From Ruminococcus sp. (GTDB taxonomy: Bacteria; Bacillota; Clostridia; Oscillospirales; Ruminococcaceae): a stretch of DNA of 64,000 bases. Location: NCBI GenBank assembly GCA_018376535.1, contig JAHABC010000005.1:62001-126000 (forward strand), given 5' to 3'. Positions 8,854-17,452 of the stretch are shown piece after piece. Numbering within the stretch: position 1 is the stretch's first letter; each line of letters begins with the position of its first letter. The notes beneath the pieces were generated by a model. The model was not told the DNA's origin and did no database searches. It saw only the letters and a list, made by a program, of their open reading frames with translations. A program made the translations under genes and the position numbers.

Positions 8854-9495
8854 GTGGTTTGCCCATACTAATTAAACTACAATTTTAAGTATACCAAAAT
8901 AGTAGTTTTTGTGCAATTTGACGAATGTAAAATTTTACGTAAGTTTACAGGCAAGAAAAACCATAACAATTATAACCAATTAGTTAAATAATGGTAAATC
9001 CGACTGTTGAAAACTTTTATTTTGTTGAAAACTTTTGTGCAATTTGACGAAGATTTTTACTTGACAAGCAAAATTGTTGAAAACTTTTCAACATTTTTAG
9101 GGGCGTACCTATGCGATTTAAACACTAAAACTAAAAGTTTTCCACAAGTTTTCCACAAAAAAGTGTTGAAAACTAAAAGTTTTCAACTTTTCCACTTGAC
9201 AAGTGCTTGTCAAGTGGTTGCAACTTGCAAACCTACCATTCAAGTAGGTTTTAAAGTGGAAAACTTTCAACAGTTTAAAGGTCGTAAACGTGTGGATTTC
9301 TTGCTTGACAAGTGCTTTGCAAGTGGAAATGTTGAAAACTTCTGTGGAAAGCACTTTTTTAACACTAAAATGTTGAAAACTTTTTGAGTACGTTTTTTAG
9401 TACATTTCCCATAAATTAGGAGAAATTTAAAAACTTTATGATATTTTACAAAACAAAGCCTTTTTTGATACATTTAAATTATTTAATCTAAAATC
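8854..9495. repeat. Repeat-rich gap between the two parB-family genes
   Basis: No credible gene. Contents: a direct repeat TTTTGTGCAATTTGACGA at 8907-8924 and 9033-9050; six copies of GTTGAAAAC near 9007, 9024, 9076, 9165, 9331 and 9372, most followed by TTTT; DnaA-box-like TTTTCCACA at 9138-9146 and 9149-9157, variants TTTTCCACT at 9188-9196, TGTGGATTT at 9291-9299 and TGTGGAAAG at 9343-9351; and palindromic 9-mers CTTGACAAG at 9060-9068 and 9304-9312 with related units at 9194-9214 and 9315-9323. Open frames across it consist of these repeats and look spurious. In most relatives parA (soj) sits here. Confidence 0.8.
9138..9351. other. Cluster of DnaA-box-like motifs
   Basis: Two TTTTCCACA nonamers 11 bp apart (9138-9146, 9149-9157), TTTTCCACT (9188-9196), AGTGGAAAA (9255-9263, the reverse complement), TGTGGATTT (9291-9299), AGTGGAAAT (9322-9330) and TGTGGAAAG (9343-9351). 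Each is one to three mismatches from TTATCCACA. Clustering in an AT-rich gene-free stretch between parB-type genes makes an origin element possible, but part of the similarity comes from the GTGGAAAAC/GTTGAAAAC repeats that fill the region. Confidence 0.4.
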
Positions 9496-9524
9496 TTTAC
9501 AAATAGGTTCAACTATGCTATAAT
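9496..9524 (+). promoter_or_regulatory. SigA-type promoter of parB
   Basis: TTTACA at 9496-9501 and TATAAT at 9519-9524, spacer 17 bp, 36 bases before the ATG. Confidence 0.7.
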
Positions 9525-9560
9525 AGTGTAGAATTAAGTTGAAAGGGTTTAAAAATAATC

Positions 9561-10346
9561 ATGGAAACTGTAATTTTAAGGGTATCGCAGATTGAACCTG
9601 ATAGAAAACAGCCTAGAAAGTACTTCAATGAGCAATCGCTGTACGATTTGGCAGACTCTATACTTCAGTATGGCGTAATAGAACCCATAATAGTGACATC
9701 TATGCCCAATGGATTTTATAAGATAGTTGCAGGTGAAAGACGTTGGAGAGCATCAAGAATTGCACAACTACGAGAAATTCCTGCTATAGTTAAAGATGAT
9801 ATATCCGAATTAGATGCTTTTAAGATATCCTTTAGTGAGAACCTTCAAAGGCAGAGCCTAACTCCAATTGAAGAGGCTATGGGGTTTGTGCGTCTTAAAG
9901 AGGAGTTCAACTTAACACAAGATGAGATTTCAAAAGCTACTGGACGCTCACGTTCTAGCATTGCTAACATAATTAGATTGCTTAAACTTCCAGATAGTGT
10001 AAAAAGAATGTTGGAAGATGGCACTCTATCCATTGCACACGCCAAGCAGATACTCTCAGTTGATGAGGAATATCAAGAGGACTTAGCTAAAAAGACTATC
10101 AAACTTGGTCTATCGGTTAAGCAACTTGAGGCAGAGGTTAAAAAGTTGAAATCCAATCCAGTGGAACGCACTCCAAAAAGGATAGATACATACTATACAG
10201 AAACGGAAATATCTTTAAAAGATATCTTAAATAGACCAGTTAAAATAACAGGTTCTAACAAAAAAGGTACTATAACTTTGGAGTTTTATGGAAAAGATGA
10301 CCTGAATAGCATAGCAAATGTACTTGCAAAGTTACTTGACAAGTAG
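9561..10346 (+). CDS. parB: Chromosome-partitioning protein ParB (Spo0J)
   Basis: 261 residues. CTP-binding ParB domain with QPRKYFNEQSLYDLADSI and VAGERRWRASRIAQL, then NLQRQSLTPIEEA and a helix-turn-helix (ATGRSRSSIANIIRLLKLP, about 135-153), and a C-terminal dimerisation domain. Spreads from parS sites and loads SMC near the origin. Usually co-transcribed with parA, absent here. The last codons (LAKLLDK) are made of the dispersed CTTGCAAAG/CTTGACAAG repeat, which continues past the stop. Could be a Noc paralogue, but sequence length and motifs fit ParB better. Confidence 0.9.
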   Translation: METVILRVSQIEPDRKQPRKYFNEQSLYDLADSILQYGVIEPIIVTSMPNGFYKIVAGERRWRASRIAQLREIPAIVKDDISELDAFKISFSENLQRQSLTPIEEAMGFVRLKEEFNLTQDEISKATGRSRSSIANIIRLLKLPDSVKRMLEDGTLSIAHAKQILSVDEEYQEDLAKKTIKLGLSVKQLEAEVKKLKSNPVERTPKRIDTYYTETEISLKDILNRPVKITGSNKKGTITLEFYGKDDLNSIANVLAKLLDK

Positions 10347-10372
10347 AAAATCCTACTTGCAAAGTAGGATTT
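10317..10372 (+). repeat. Palindromic 9-mer repeats at the parB 3' end with a terminator-like hairpin
   Basis: CTTGCAAAG (10323-10331) and CTTGACAAG (10335-10343) form the final parB codons. Immediately downstream, AAATCCTACTT / AAGTAGGATTT (about 10349-10372) forms a hairpin whose tip again contains CTTGCAAAG, so a repeat unit forms the top of a possible terminator. Confidence 0.75.
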
Positions 10373-10409
10373 AAATATATCGCAAAAACCACATAGATAC
10401 ATCTGTTGA

Positions 10410-10472
10410 GTGCTTGACAAGTGACTACTTGCAAAGCACTTGACAAGCACTTGCAAAGCACTTTGCAAGTAG
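10410..10472. repeat. Array of palindromic 9-mers upstream of serS
   Basis: Consecutive units CTTGACAAG, CTTGCAAAG, CTTGACAAG, CTTGCAAAG and CTTTGCAAG separated by 1-5 bases. Each unit is self-complementary or complementary to its neighbour, so the stretch can fold into alternative hairpins. It lies 54 bases before the serS start. Same family as at 9060-9323, 42236-42305 and 43761-43943. Confidence 0.85.
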
Positions 10473-10525
10473 AATTGCCAATTATGTGAAATATCACATT
10501 ATATAAATATTTTGGAGGAATTAAA

Positions 10526-11815
10526 ATGCTTGACATTAGAAAGATTAGAGAAAATCCTGAACAGATTAAAAAGGCATTACAGACTAGAAATGCCAACTAT
10601 GACCAATACATCGATGATATTCTTGCAATCGATGAGCAAAGAAGACAAATATCTACAGAAACCGACAGTTTAAAAGCTGAACAGAATAAGGTATCTAAAC
10701 AAATTCCAGTTATGAAGAAGAATGGTGAAGATACTACATCTATTATGGCTGAGATGAAGACTATCGCCGAAAAGATTAAACTTCAAGATGCTAAAATTAA
10801 GGAACTTGAAACTAAACAAAGAGAGTTACTTTTAAGTGTTCCAAATATTCCATCTGAAACCACTCCTATAGGCAAGGACGATACAGAAAATGTTGAAATT
10901 AGAAAGTTCGGTGAACCTACTAAGTTCGACTATGAACCTCAAGGTCACTGGGATTTAGGTGCTAAGTTAGGTATATTAGACCCAGATACTGCTGCTAAAG
11001 TTACTGGTGCTAGATTCCATTTCTACAAAGGTCTAGGTGCTAGACTTGAAAGAAGTATTATTAGCTACTTCCTAGATACTCATACTCAACACGGATACAC
11101 TGAGATACTACCTCCATTTATGGTAAATAGAGCATCTATGACAGGTACTGGACAACTTCCAAAGTTTGAAGACCAAGCGTATAAGCTAGTATCTTCCGAA
11201 GATAATATCGGTAATGATTACTTTTTAATTCCAACTGCTGAAGTTCCAGTTACTAATATGTATCGTGATGAGATTTTAAAAGGTGACCAACTACCATTAT
11301 GTTATTGTGCATATTCAGCTTGTTTCCGTTCGGAAGCTGGTTCTGCTGGTCGTGATACTCGTGGACTTATTAGACAACATCAATTTAACAAGGTTGAACT
11401 AGTTAAGTTTACAACTCCAGAAACATCTTGGGACGAATTGGAAAAACTAACTAACGATGCTGAAAGAGTTCTACAAGGTTTAGGCTTACCTTATAGAGTA
11501 GTAGCACTATCTACTGGTGATATAGGTTTCTCATCTGCAAAAACTTACGATATTGAAGTTTGGATGCCATCTTATAACAGATACGTTGAAATTTCAAGTT
11601 GTTCAAACTTTGTAGATTATCAAGCTCGTAGAGCGAACATTAAGTATAAAGCAACTCCAAAGGATAAGGCTCAATTTGTACATACTTTGAACGGTTCAGG
11701 AGTTGCAGTTGGTAGAACTGTTGCAGCTATATTAGAAAACTATCAAAATCCAGATGGTTCTATAACAGTTCCAGAGGTACTAGTCAAGTACATGGGTACA
11801 GATATAATTAAGTAA
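10526..11815 (+). CDS. serS: Serine--tRNA ligase
   Basis: 429 residues, full length for bacterial SerRS. N-terminal antiparallel coiled coil (about 30-105: QQIRRQISTE-type heptads, EQNKVSKQIPVMKK), then the class II catalytic core with motif 2 (CFRSEAGSAGRDTRGLIRQHQF, about 270-290) and motif 3 (LNGSGVAVGRTVAAILENYQ, near 395). Charges tRNA-Ser and tRNA-Sec with serine. ATG after TTTGGAGGAATT. No T-box leader is visible in the 180 bases upstream; these hold palindromic repeats instead. Confidence 0.98.
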   Translation: MLDIRKIRENPEQIKKALQTRNANYDQYIDDILAIDEQRRQISTETDSLKAEQNKVSKQIPVMKKNGEDTTSIMAEMKTIAEKIKLQDAKIKELETKQRELLLSVPNIPSETTPIGKDDTENVEIRKFGEPTKFDYEPQGHWDLGAKLGILDPDTAAKVTGARFHFYKGLGARLERSIISYFLDTHTQHGYTEILPPFMVNRASMTGTGQLPKFEDQAYKLVSSEDNIGNDYFLIPTAEVPVTNMYRDEILKGDQLPLCYCAYSACFRSEAGSAGRDTRGLIRQHQFNKVELVKFTTPETSWDELEKLTNDAERVLQGLGLPYRVVALSTGDIGFSSAKTYDIEVWMPSYNRYVEISSCSNFVDYQARRANIKYKATPKDKAQFVHTLNGSGVAVGRTVAAILENYQNPDGSITVPEVLVKYMGTDIIK

Positions 11816-11835
11816 CTATATTAAGTATTAAATAT

Positions 11836-11875
11836 AAAAGGATTGATTTTTAGATATAAAATCAATCCTTTTTTA
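11836..11875. terminator. Bidirectional terminator between serS and the dac gene
   Basis: AAAAGGATTGATTTT (11836-11850) / AAAATCAATCCTTTT (11858-11872) with T-runs on both strands, placed between convergent genes. Confidence 0.85.
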
Positions 11876-11895
11876 TATAATATTTAGTAATACTA

Positions 11896-12951
11896 TTAAT
11901 AGTTATATATACTATCTAAAAGAGTAGTAGCATCTTGATATCTAGTGTCATCAGTTTCACTTTTCATGATAATCAAGAATACTTCACGACTATTAATATT
12001 AGCAGTAACTATTAAGCAGTTACCTGCATCATCATGGAAACCAGTTTTAAAACCATTAACGCCCTCGTAGTAGTAGGAACTATTTTGGTCAAGAAGTTTA
12101 TTAGTATTAATCCAAGTGTGTTCTTGACCAGTCAAGGCAGTAGTGGAGTAACTTTGTGTAGATGCTACTTGTTTTAAGATATCCACTCTTTGAGCATATA
12201 TAAGAAGTCGCATCATATCTTGAGCAGTTACATAGTGGTTTTTATTGTGATATCCGTCTGGAACTTCAAAATGACTATTAACCATGCCTATCTCTTGAGC
12301 CTTTTCGTTCATTAAATTTACGAAGTAAGTAACAGCCTCATTGTCGGTAAGAATAGGGTTTCCAGTTAATATTCTAGCGACGTTGACAGCTATAGTATAG
12401 GCAGCATCATTACCAGATGGTAACATCAAGCCATATAGTAAATCTTTAAGGGATATTTCTTCACCTTGAACTAGATAGGCTAAACTAGAACCTTCTTCAG
12501 CTAAGTTTATCTCATTGCCTACAGTGAAAGTAGTATCTAAGTTGATACTTTCTATAGCCACTATAGAAGTTAAAATCTTGGTGGTACTTGCAGGATAACA
12601 TTTACTAGTAGAATTTTTATCAAAAAGAATTTGACCATTAGAACTATCCAAAGCATACACATATTGTGCAGATAAATCATCTGGTTGTACATTAGTTAAT
12701 AGATTTTCTTGAAAGTCCAAACTTATGGAAGTATCTTCCTTAGGAGTTTCTTGAATATCATCGCAGAACATAGTAGCTCGGATATTTTTAAAGGTATCCG
12801 ATACGTTTATGTGTATTGAAGTAGTATTCTTATAGTGTAAAACGTATATTGTAAGACCTAATACTATAGCCAATATAAATATACATAGAAAAATTCTATC
12901 CAAGCGTACACGGGATTTTTTATATTTTTTTTTCTTAACAGATGTACTCAT
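11896..12951 (-). CDS. D-alanyl-D-alanine carboxypeptidase (DacF/PBP5-like, peptidase S11)
   Basis: 351 residues. Trims the terminal D-Ala from peptidoglycan stem peptides outside the membrane. A basic N-terminus and one membrane segment (about 20-38) anchor it. The three penicillin-binding motifs are intact: STTK at 122-125 (catalytic Ser and Lys), SGN at 179-181 and KTG at 302-304. It ends soon after the catalytic domain, so the C-terminal beta domain and amphipathic anchor of PBP5 are missing; anchoring by an N-terminal segment is consistent. Has its own promoter at 12988-13016. Shares a neighbourhood with a VanY-type carboxypeptidase. Confidence 0.92.
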   Translation of the reverse strand: MSTSVKKKKYKKSRVRLDRIFLCIFILAIVLGLTIYVLHYKNTTSIHINVSDTFKNIRATMFCDDIQETPKEDTSISLDFQENLLTNVQPDDLSAQYVYALDSSNGQILFDKNSTSKCYPASTTKILTSIVAIESINLDTTFTVGNEINLAEEGSSLAYLVQGEEISLKDLLYGLMLPSGNDAAYTIAVNVARILTGNPILTDNEAVTYFVNLMNEKAQEIGMVNSHFEVPDGYHNKNHYVTAQDMMRLLIYAQRVDILKQVASTQSYSTTALTGQEHTWINTNKLLDQNSSYYYEGVNGFKTGFHDDAGNCLIVTANINSREVFLIIMKSETDDTRYQDATTLLDSIYNY

Positions 12952-12987
12952 ACAATCACCACTAACATAAAATTAATAACATAGATA

Positions 12988-13016
12988 ATTATATCAATAA
13001 AACGATAAAATGTCAA
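12988..13016 (-). promoter_or_regulatory. SigA-type promoter of the dac gene
   Basis: On the minus strand TTGACA (13016-13011) and TATAAT (12993-12988), spacer 17 bp. Confidence 0.75.
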
Positions 13017-13023
13017 ACATGGA

Positions 13024-13839
13024 CTAATCTTTATATACGGAATCCACACCAAGATACTCTTCCAAGCAAAGATTATTTTCATAGATATAAGTAGCCACAT
13101 CTACACCAACGTAGCGTAAGTGCCAAGATTCGTATTGATATCCAGTAATATCCTCTTTACCCTTAGGAAATCTTACAATAAAGCCGTATTTGTGACAGTT
13201 TTCAGCGACCCATTTACCCTCATCAGTATCGGCGAAACTGTCATCTATGGAATTTAAATCGAAAGCGTATCCCGATTGATGTTCAGAGTAACCTGCTCTA
13301 GCAGAGTAAGTATCTACAACTTCAGGGGGGTCAGTTTCGCAGTATCTGTTGTATACGTTTAGCTGATAGTAATATGAACGATATCCAGAGGCTATGTATA
13401 TATCCAAGCCTTGATTTTTAGCATCTTGTTGCATAGTATTGAAACTTTCAATAACTTCTGGGAAAAGTCCAATAGGTGGAGTAGGTTTAGTATCGTCCAA
13501 GCCACCGTTATATCCTTGATATTCTGGTGATGCACTATAAGATTTATTTATTATAAGTATACCATCAATATAAGTACAACCGTCTATAACTTCCACATTG
13601 TGACCACTTTGTGAAGTTGTAGTAGTTTCTTCAAGGGTAGTATCGGTAGGTGGAGTGGTATCGCTAGTAGATGTAGTAGTATCTTGTACGGTTTGGTTTA
13701 CGCTTTGCGATGGATTGCTACTATTATTAGATACTTTACTTACTATTAAAACTATCAAAGCTACTAATATCACGAGTGTTATTACAGATATAACTACTCT
13801 GTCGGTTCTAACTTTAACATTCTTGTCTTTTGAACTCAT
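13024..13839 (-). CDS. VanY/LdcB-type D-alanyl-D-alanine carboxypeptidase
   Basis: 271 residues. N-terminal membrane segment (about 15-34), a Ser/Thr-rich linker (about 38-78) and a peptidase M15B domain. Zinc-site residues are recognisable: SGYRS (151-155), SEHQSGYAFD with H187 and D194, and ESWH with E237 and H240. It hydrolyses D-Ala-D-Ala (or L,D-tetrapeptide) ends of peptidoglycan. Vancomycin resistance is not implied: no vanHAX genes are nearby. The start codon ATG follows GGAG by 14 bases. Adjacent to a second carboxypeptidase gene. Confidence 0.9.
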   Translation of the reverse strand: MSSKDKNVKVRTDRVVISVITLVILVALIVLIVSKVSNNSSNPSQSVNQTVQDTTTSTSDTTPPTDTTLEETTTTSQSGHNVEVIDGCTYIDGILIINKSYSASPEYQGYNGGLDDTKPTPPIGLFPEVIESFNTMQQDAKNQGLDIYIASGYRSYYYQLNVYNRYCETDPPEVVDTYSARAGYSEHQSGYAFDLNSIDDSFADTDEGKWVAENCHKYGFIVRFPKGKEDITGYQYESWHLRYVGVDVATYIYENNLCLEEYLGVDSVYKD

Positions 13840-13871
13840 AATTTAAAAAACTCCTAAGCAATAATTTTAAT

Positions 13872-13902
13872 GATATCCCATATTATAGGAATATAGGATA
13901 TC
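13872..13902. other. Inverted repeat upstream of vanY-type gene
   Basis: Near-perfect dyad with arms GATATCC and GGATATC and inner ATAT/ATAT, centred near 13887. It lies between the permease stop and the carboxypeptidase start; may be an operator or weak terminator. Confidence 0.4.
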
Positions 13903-13914
13903 ACACTATATATT

Positions 13915-16557
13915 TTAAACGTTACTTAGACTTTCGTCAATAGGTTTATCTTCTATTTTAGGACTTTCTTTATTAGTAGAGGAACTATCTTTAGATGTAG
14001 TAGTATCAGTAGAGGTATCATTATATAGAATGTTTTCATTTGAGTTTTGGAAACTATACTTTAGAACAGCCCAAACGAAGTCATCATAATTTTTATAGGC
14101 TGACATACCCCAAGAGTTCCAACAATTTTGAATATCGGAGAGGTAGTATACATTCCAATAGCCGTCATAGTAATTTTTAAGTATGTTGAAATTGTTAGCA
14201 GATATAGTTCCAGAATAACTCTTCTCAGAATAAATATTCAAATTACTAGTAAGAACGTCATCTATAAAAGTAAGATAATCCTTATAGTTAGATTTAAAAT
14301 TCTTTAACCAAACGTCATGAAGATTTAAATAGCAATCTAAGTAATCGAAATCCAAGTTATTGCAAGTATCCTTAATTAGATAATCATAGTTAGTATTAGA
14401 ATACATACTTTCAGCGATATTGGTATATTTATTAGGAATAACGAACATATAGCCATTAAATTGTAGTATATAGCATCTATCAGTAGTTACATAGTTAGGT
14501 TGAGCGACCTCTAGTAGAGGTAGTAAAGAACTATCTGTATTTAAATACTTTCCACCAGTAGATTTAAAGGCTTGTATAGATGTATAATATTTACCACCAA
14601 CGCAAGTGATATCATCTGGGGAGTATAGAACGCAATCGGAATTATAGTTATAACCGTTATAGGAGTTAAGTTCAGTTTTTAGACTAGCAGGAGTAAGGTT
14701 ATTATCGGTTAAGAACTTTATAGTATGTTCATAAGAACTAAATATAATGTATCCATTTAGATAGCAGTAGGTATCATTAGGAGTAAGGATATCGTCAAGA
14801 GAACGATGTTGTAAATCCTTAGCATAGCACTCAGATAGTTCCAGAATTTGAGAGTATGTTAGATTACTATAAGTTTGTGAATTAATTTGAAGTTTAGAAC
14901 TTACATATATTTGATACTGTCTATCTTCAACTGGAAGTTGTTTTCTTTTAGCTGTAGAACCATAATAGATATCATCATCATGATTATAGTAATCATAATC
15001 ATGTGAATAGGAATTTAAAAGAGTATTTTTAAAGCTATCAATAGAAGTTTGAGTATACTCTTTGCTAACGCTTAAATCTTTTAGAAGCATAAGTTGTTCA
15101 AAGGATATTTTATAGTTTCTAGATATCTTATTTCCAAATTTAGTATTATAGACAATTTCAACATTATTGTAATAGTCATTACAATTTTGATATACGCTAT
15201 TAGACTTAGAAGCATAATCATCATCATAATTGTAATAATCGTCAGGAATATAAGAAGTAAATCTGTTAGATGTAGCATCTTTATGGAAATCTATAATAGT
15301 TTGAATAGATTGTTTATCAGTAAAGGTTACATCAGTTATACCATCTTCGTTATATATTCCACCATAACTTATGGTAACGCTTTTAACTGATGAGATAGAT
15401 GGTACATTATTTTCCATGCCAAAGCCGTTAGTACCTTTTAAAATCATGCAGAAAGCAACTACACCGCAAACAGTTCCAATGTATCTTAGGACGCTAAAGC
15501 CGAACTTTTTAAATCCACGATTAGTAATAACTTCGCATATAAAGTACACTATAGCACTCAAGAACAACATAGGACCGATATAATCTCTATCATTAATATA
15601 TATCATAAGAGCTATTATAATAAAAGTTATAGCAGTCATGGTAATATAGTAGAACGCTTTAAATACAAAGGGTTTAGAAACATCTTCAGCCTTGCGTTTA
15701 CTGTAAAGTAAGTAAGCAATAAAGAAGTAAATAACATCAGCAATAAAGGTAAGTATATACCATTTAACCCAAATAGCTATATCGGATTCTTGGTTAAAGA
15801 GTTCAGCTATACCGAAACAAGTTCCAATAGGGCTACTATTAGAAATGTATGTTAATAGATAGTCTGAGATATCTATGCCGTATAGATTGCTAAAGAATAC
15901 TAATAGTAGAACGGCAATCGCACCTGGAATTAAATCGTTAATAAGAATGTTATAAGCAATAGCCTCAAACATAGAACCACAACAAGATGTAACTAAGACA
16001 GTCAAAGTATAGAACATAATCATAATAAAAAATCCACAAAGTGATAGTTTTATCATAATATTGGTAATATCATCGGACGCTGTAATTTTAGCCCACTCAC
16101 TCAAACCAAAGCAAGCCAATCCGTGAATAATAAACGCAACTATTACAGATATTATATAAGGTATAATATAAGCACATAATCCTGATAGATAATCACTAAG
16201 AAAACGTTGCTTTATGGTTAAAGGTAGGGAATAAATCATATCCACCTTACTTTTTTTGTATAGGTAGTCAAAGGAGTTTAAAGCTATTATAAATCCACAA
16301 AGTAGAGCCAAAGCCAAGCAACATACTGATAGTGGTACAAAGCCAATCATAGAAGAATATATAGTTATAGTATTTTTAGTATTAATCGCTGAGGATATAC
16401 CAGATATCATAAGCAAAGGCAATCCAAGAACGTGTAGGGTACACATAACTATTAAAATCTTTTTTAAAGATTTCAAATTCATATTAAAGTTAGCCCAAAA
16501 AGGAGTATGCAAGTTTAACTTTTTAGGTTTACTATTTATCAATTCCGTTGAAGTCAT
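13915..16557 (-). CDS. ABC transporter permease with a large C-terminal domain
   Basis: 880 residues. The first 380 residues contain at least eight hydrophobic segments (for instance near 30-55, 80-110, 130-155, 170-200, 225-245, 290-320, 325-345, 365-380), as in YtrC/D-type exporters. From about 390 onward it is a hydrophilic domain of some 490 residues, rich in Tyr, Asn, Asp and Ser, with no segment long enough to cross the membrane. I do not recognise this domain with certainty; such extensions occur in permeases of gut Firmicutes. Its start overlaps the ATPase gene by 26 bases, so it is one operon. Substrate unknown; YtrBCDEF-like systems respond to cell-wall antibiotics. Confidence 0.75.
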   Translation of the reverse strand: MTSTELINSKPKKLNLHTPFWANFNMNLKSLKKILIVMCTLHVLGLPLLMISGISSAINTKNTITIYSSMIGFVPLSVCCLALALLCGFIIALNSFDYLYKKSKVDMIYSLPLTIKQRFLSDYLSGLCAYIIPYIISVIVAFIIHGLACFGLSEWAKITASDDITNIMIKLSLCGFFIMIMFYTLTVLVTSCCGSMFEAIAYNILINDLIPGAIAVLLLVFFSNLYGIDISDYLLTYISNSSPIGTCFGIAELFNQESDIAIWVKWYILTFIADVIYFFIAYLLYSKRKAEDVSKPFVFKAFYYITMTAITFIIIALMIYINDRDYIGPMLFLSAIVYFICEVITNRGFKKFGFSVLRYIGTVCGVVAFCMILKGTNGFGMENNVPSISSVKSVTISYGGIYNEDGITDVTFTDKQSIQTIIDFHKDATSNRFTSYIPDDYYNYDDDYASKSNSVYQNCNDYYNNVEIVYNTKFGNKISRNYKISFEQLMLLKDLSVSKEYTQTSIDSFKNTLLNSYSHDYDYYNHDDDIYYGSTAKRKQLPVEDRQYQIYVSSKLQINSQTYSNLTYSQILELSECYAKDLQHRSLDDILTPNDTYCYLNGYIIFSSYEHTIKFLTDNNLTPASLKTELNSYNGYNYNSDCVLYSPDDITCVGGKYYTSIQAFKSTGGKYLNTDSSLLPLLEVAQPNYVTTDRCYILQFNGYMFVIPNKYTNIAESMYSNTNYDYLIKDTCNNLDFDYLDCYLNLHDVWLKNFKSNYKDYLTFIDDVLTSNLNIYSEKSYSGTISANNFNILKNYYDGYWNVYYLSDIQNCWNSWGMSAYKNYDDFVWAVLKYSFQNSNENILYNDTSTDTTTSKDSSSTNKESPKIEDKPIDESLSNV

Positions 16558-17452
16558 ATCCTAGAACCTCCATTTCATAAATAAATATTTCTTCTAGCGA
16601 TAGAGGAATAATATCCAAAACCAAAGGATTTTTAGCTTTAAACTTTTCTTTAATTTCGTCCTCACCACCACGAATAATAATGTGGTACACACTATGATTT
16701 TGTTCAAAGTGTAGAATATCTAAGTCAGGGAAATCTTTTTGAGTATAGCTTTGAGGTAAACTCTGATTTATTTGTGGGAACACCACTTGAACCTTATGTA
16801 TATTAGATTTAACGCTATCTAAGTCACGACTAAACACAATCTTACCTTGATGTAATAGAGCCACACTATCGCACACCTCATTAATTTCCTTTAAGTTATG
16901 AGATGATATTATAGTAGTAAGTTTACGGTCGAGCATAGCATCTACGAGCATACGCTTAACGATTATACGCATGGTAGGGTCTAAGCCATCGAAAGCCTCA
17001 TCTAGTAGAAGGTACTCTGTTTGACAAGCCAAAGCTATTATAACTATAGCTTGACGTTTCATACCTTTAGAAAAAGCATTAGTCTTTTTATTCAAAGGAA
17101 GATTTATAGTCTGTCTAAGTTTTTCAAAGAGTTCCTCAGAGAAGTTAGGATAAAATCCCTTGTAGAAGTTTTTTAACTCCTTAAGAGTAAAGTTAGCAAA
17201 TTGGATAGTTTCATCATTAATAAAGAATACTTTTTCCTTAATGCTAGGGTTGTTAAATATTGGTTGACCATCTATAGTAACTGAGCCACTATCTGCCTTG
17301 TATATACCACAAAGAAGTCTTAAAATAGTGGATTTTCCAGCACCATTAGAGCCTAATAAACCAAAAGCCACACCTTTAGGAATAGTCAAATTAATGTTAT
17401 CTAATACTTTAAAACTATCAAAATTTTTAGAAGTGTTACTAATTTCAATCAT
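16532..17452 (-). CDS. ABC transporter ATP-binding protein (YtrB-like)
   Basis: 306 residues. Walker A GSNGAGKST begins at residue 34, the signature region reads FSKGMKRQ (near 138-145, an atypical LSGGQ), Walker B LLLDEAFDGLD is near 155-165, and the switch His is in SSHNLKEI. The C-terminal 90 residues are an extra domain as in DUF-type exporters. It would energise the 880-residue permease encoded next. Its ATG overlaps the regulator stop codon (ATGA), and its end overlaps the permease start, so the three genes are translationally coupled. Confidence 0.9.
   Translation of the reverse strand: MIEISNTSKNFDSFKVLDNINLTIPKGVAFGLLGSNGAGKSTILRLLCGIYKADSGSVTIDGQPIFNNPSIKEKVFFINDETIQFANFTLKELKNFYKGFYPNFSEELFEKLRQTINLPLNKKTNAFSKGMKRQAIVIIALACQTEYLLLDEAFDGLDPTMRIIVKRMLVDAMLDRKLTTIISSHNLKEINEVCDSVALLHQGKIVFSRDLDSVKSNIHKVQVVFPQINQSLPQSYTQKDFPDLDILHFEQNHSVYHIIIRGGEDEIKEKFKAKNPLVLDIIPLSLEEIFIYEMEVLGYDFNGIDK

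Noticed and set aside
9007..9387. Open frames of 126, 78 and 68 codons across the noc-parB gap
   Set aside because: They read through GTTGAAAAC and CTTGACAAG repeats, lack ribosome-binding sites, overlap on both strands and show repeat-derived composition. No protein family is suggested.
9000..9390. CRISPR array
   Set aside because: The repeated units are short (9-18 bp), irregularly spaced and varied in type; there are no uniform spacers and no cas genes.
10347..10525. T-box leader upstream of serS (and proS)
   Set aside because: No T-box sequence (AGGGTGGNACCGCG-like) or specifier stem was visible; the region before serS consists of palindromic repeats and proS starts inside the preceding gene.
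13024..13839. Vancomycin-resistance gene
   Set aside because: VanY-type carboxypeptidases are common in cell-wall maintenance; no vanH/A/X or VanRS genes are nearby.
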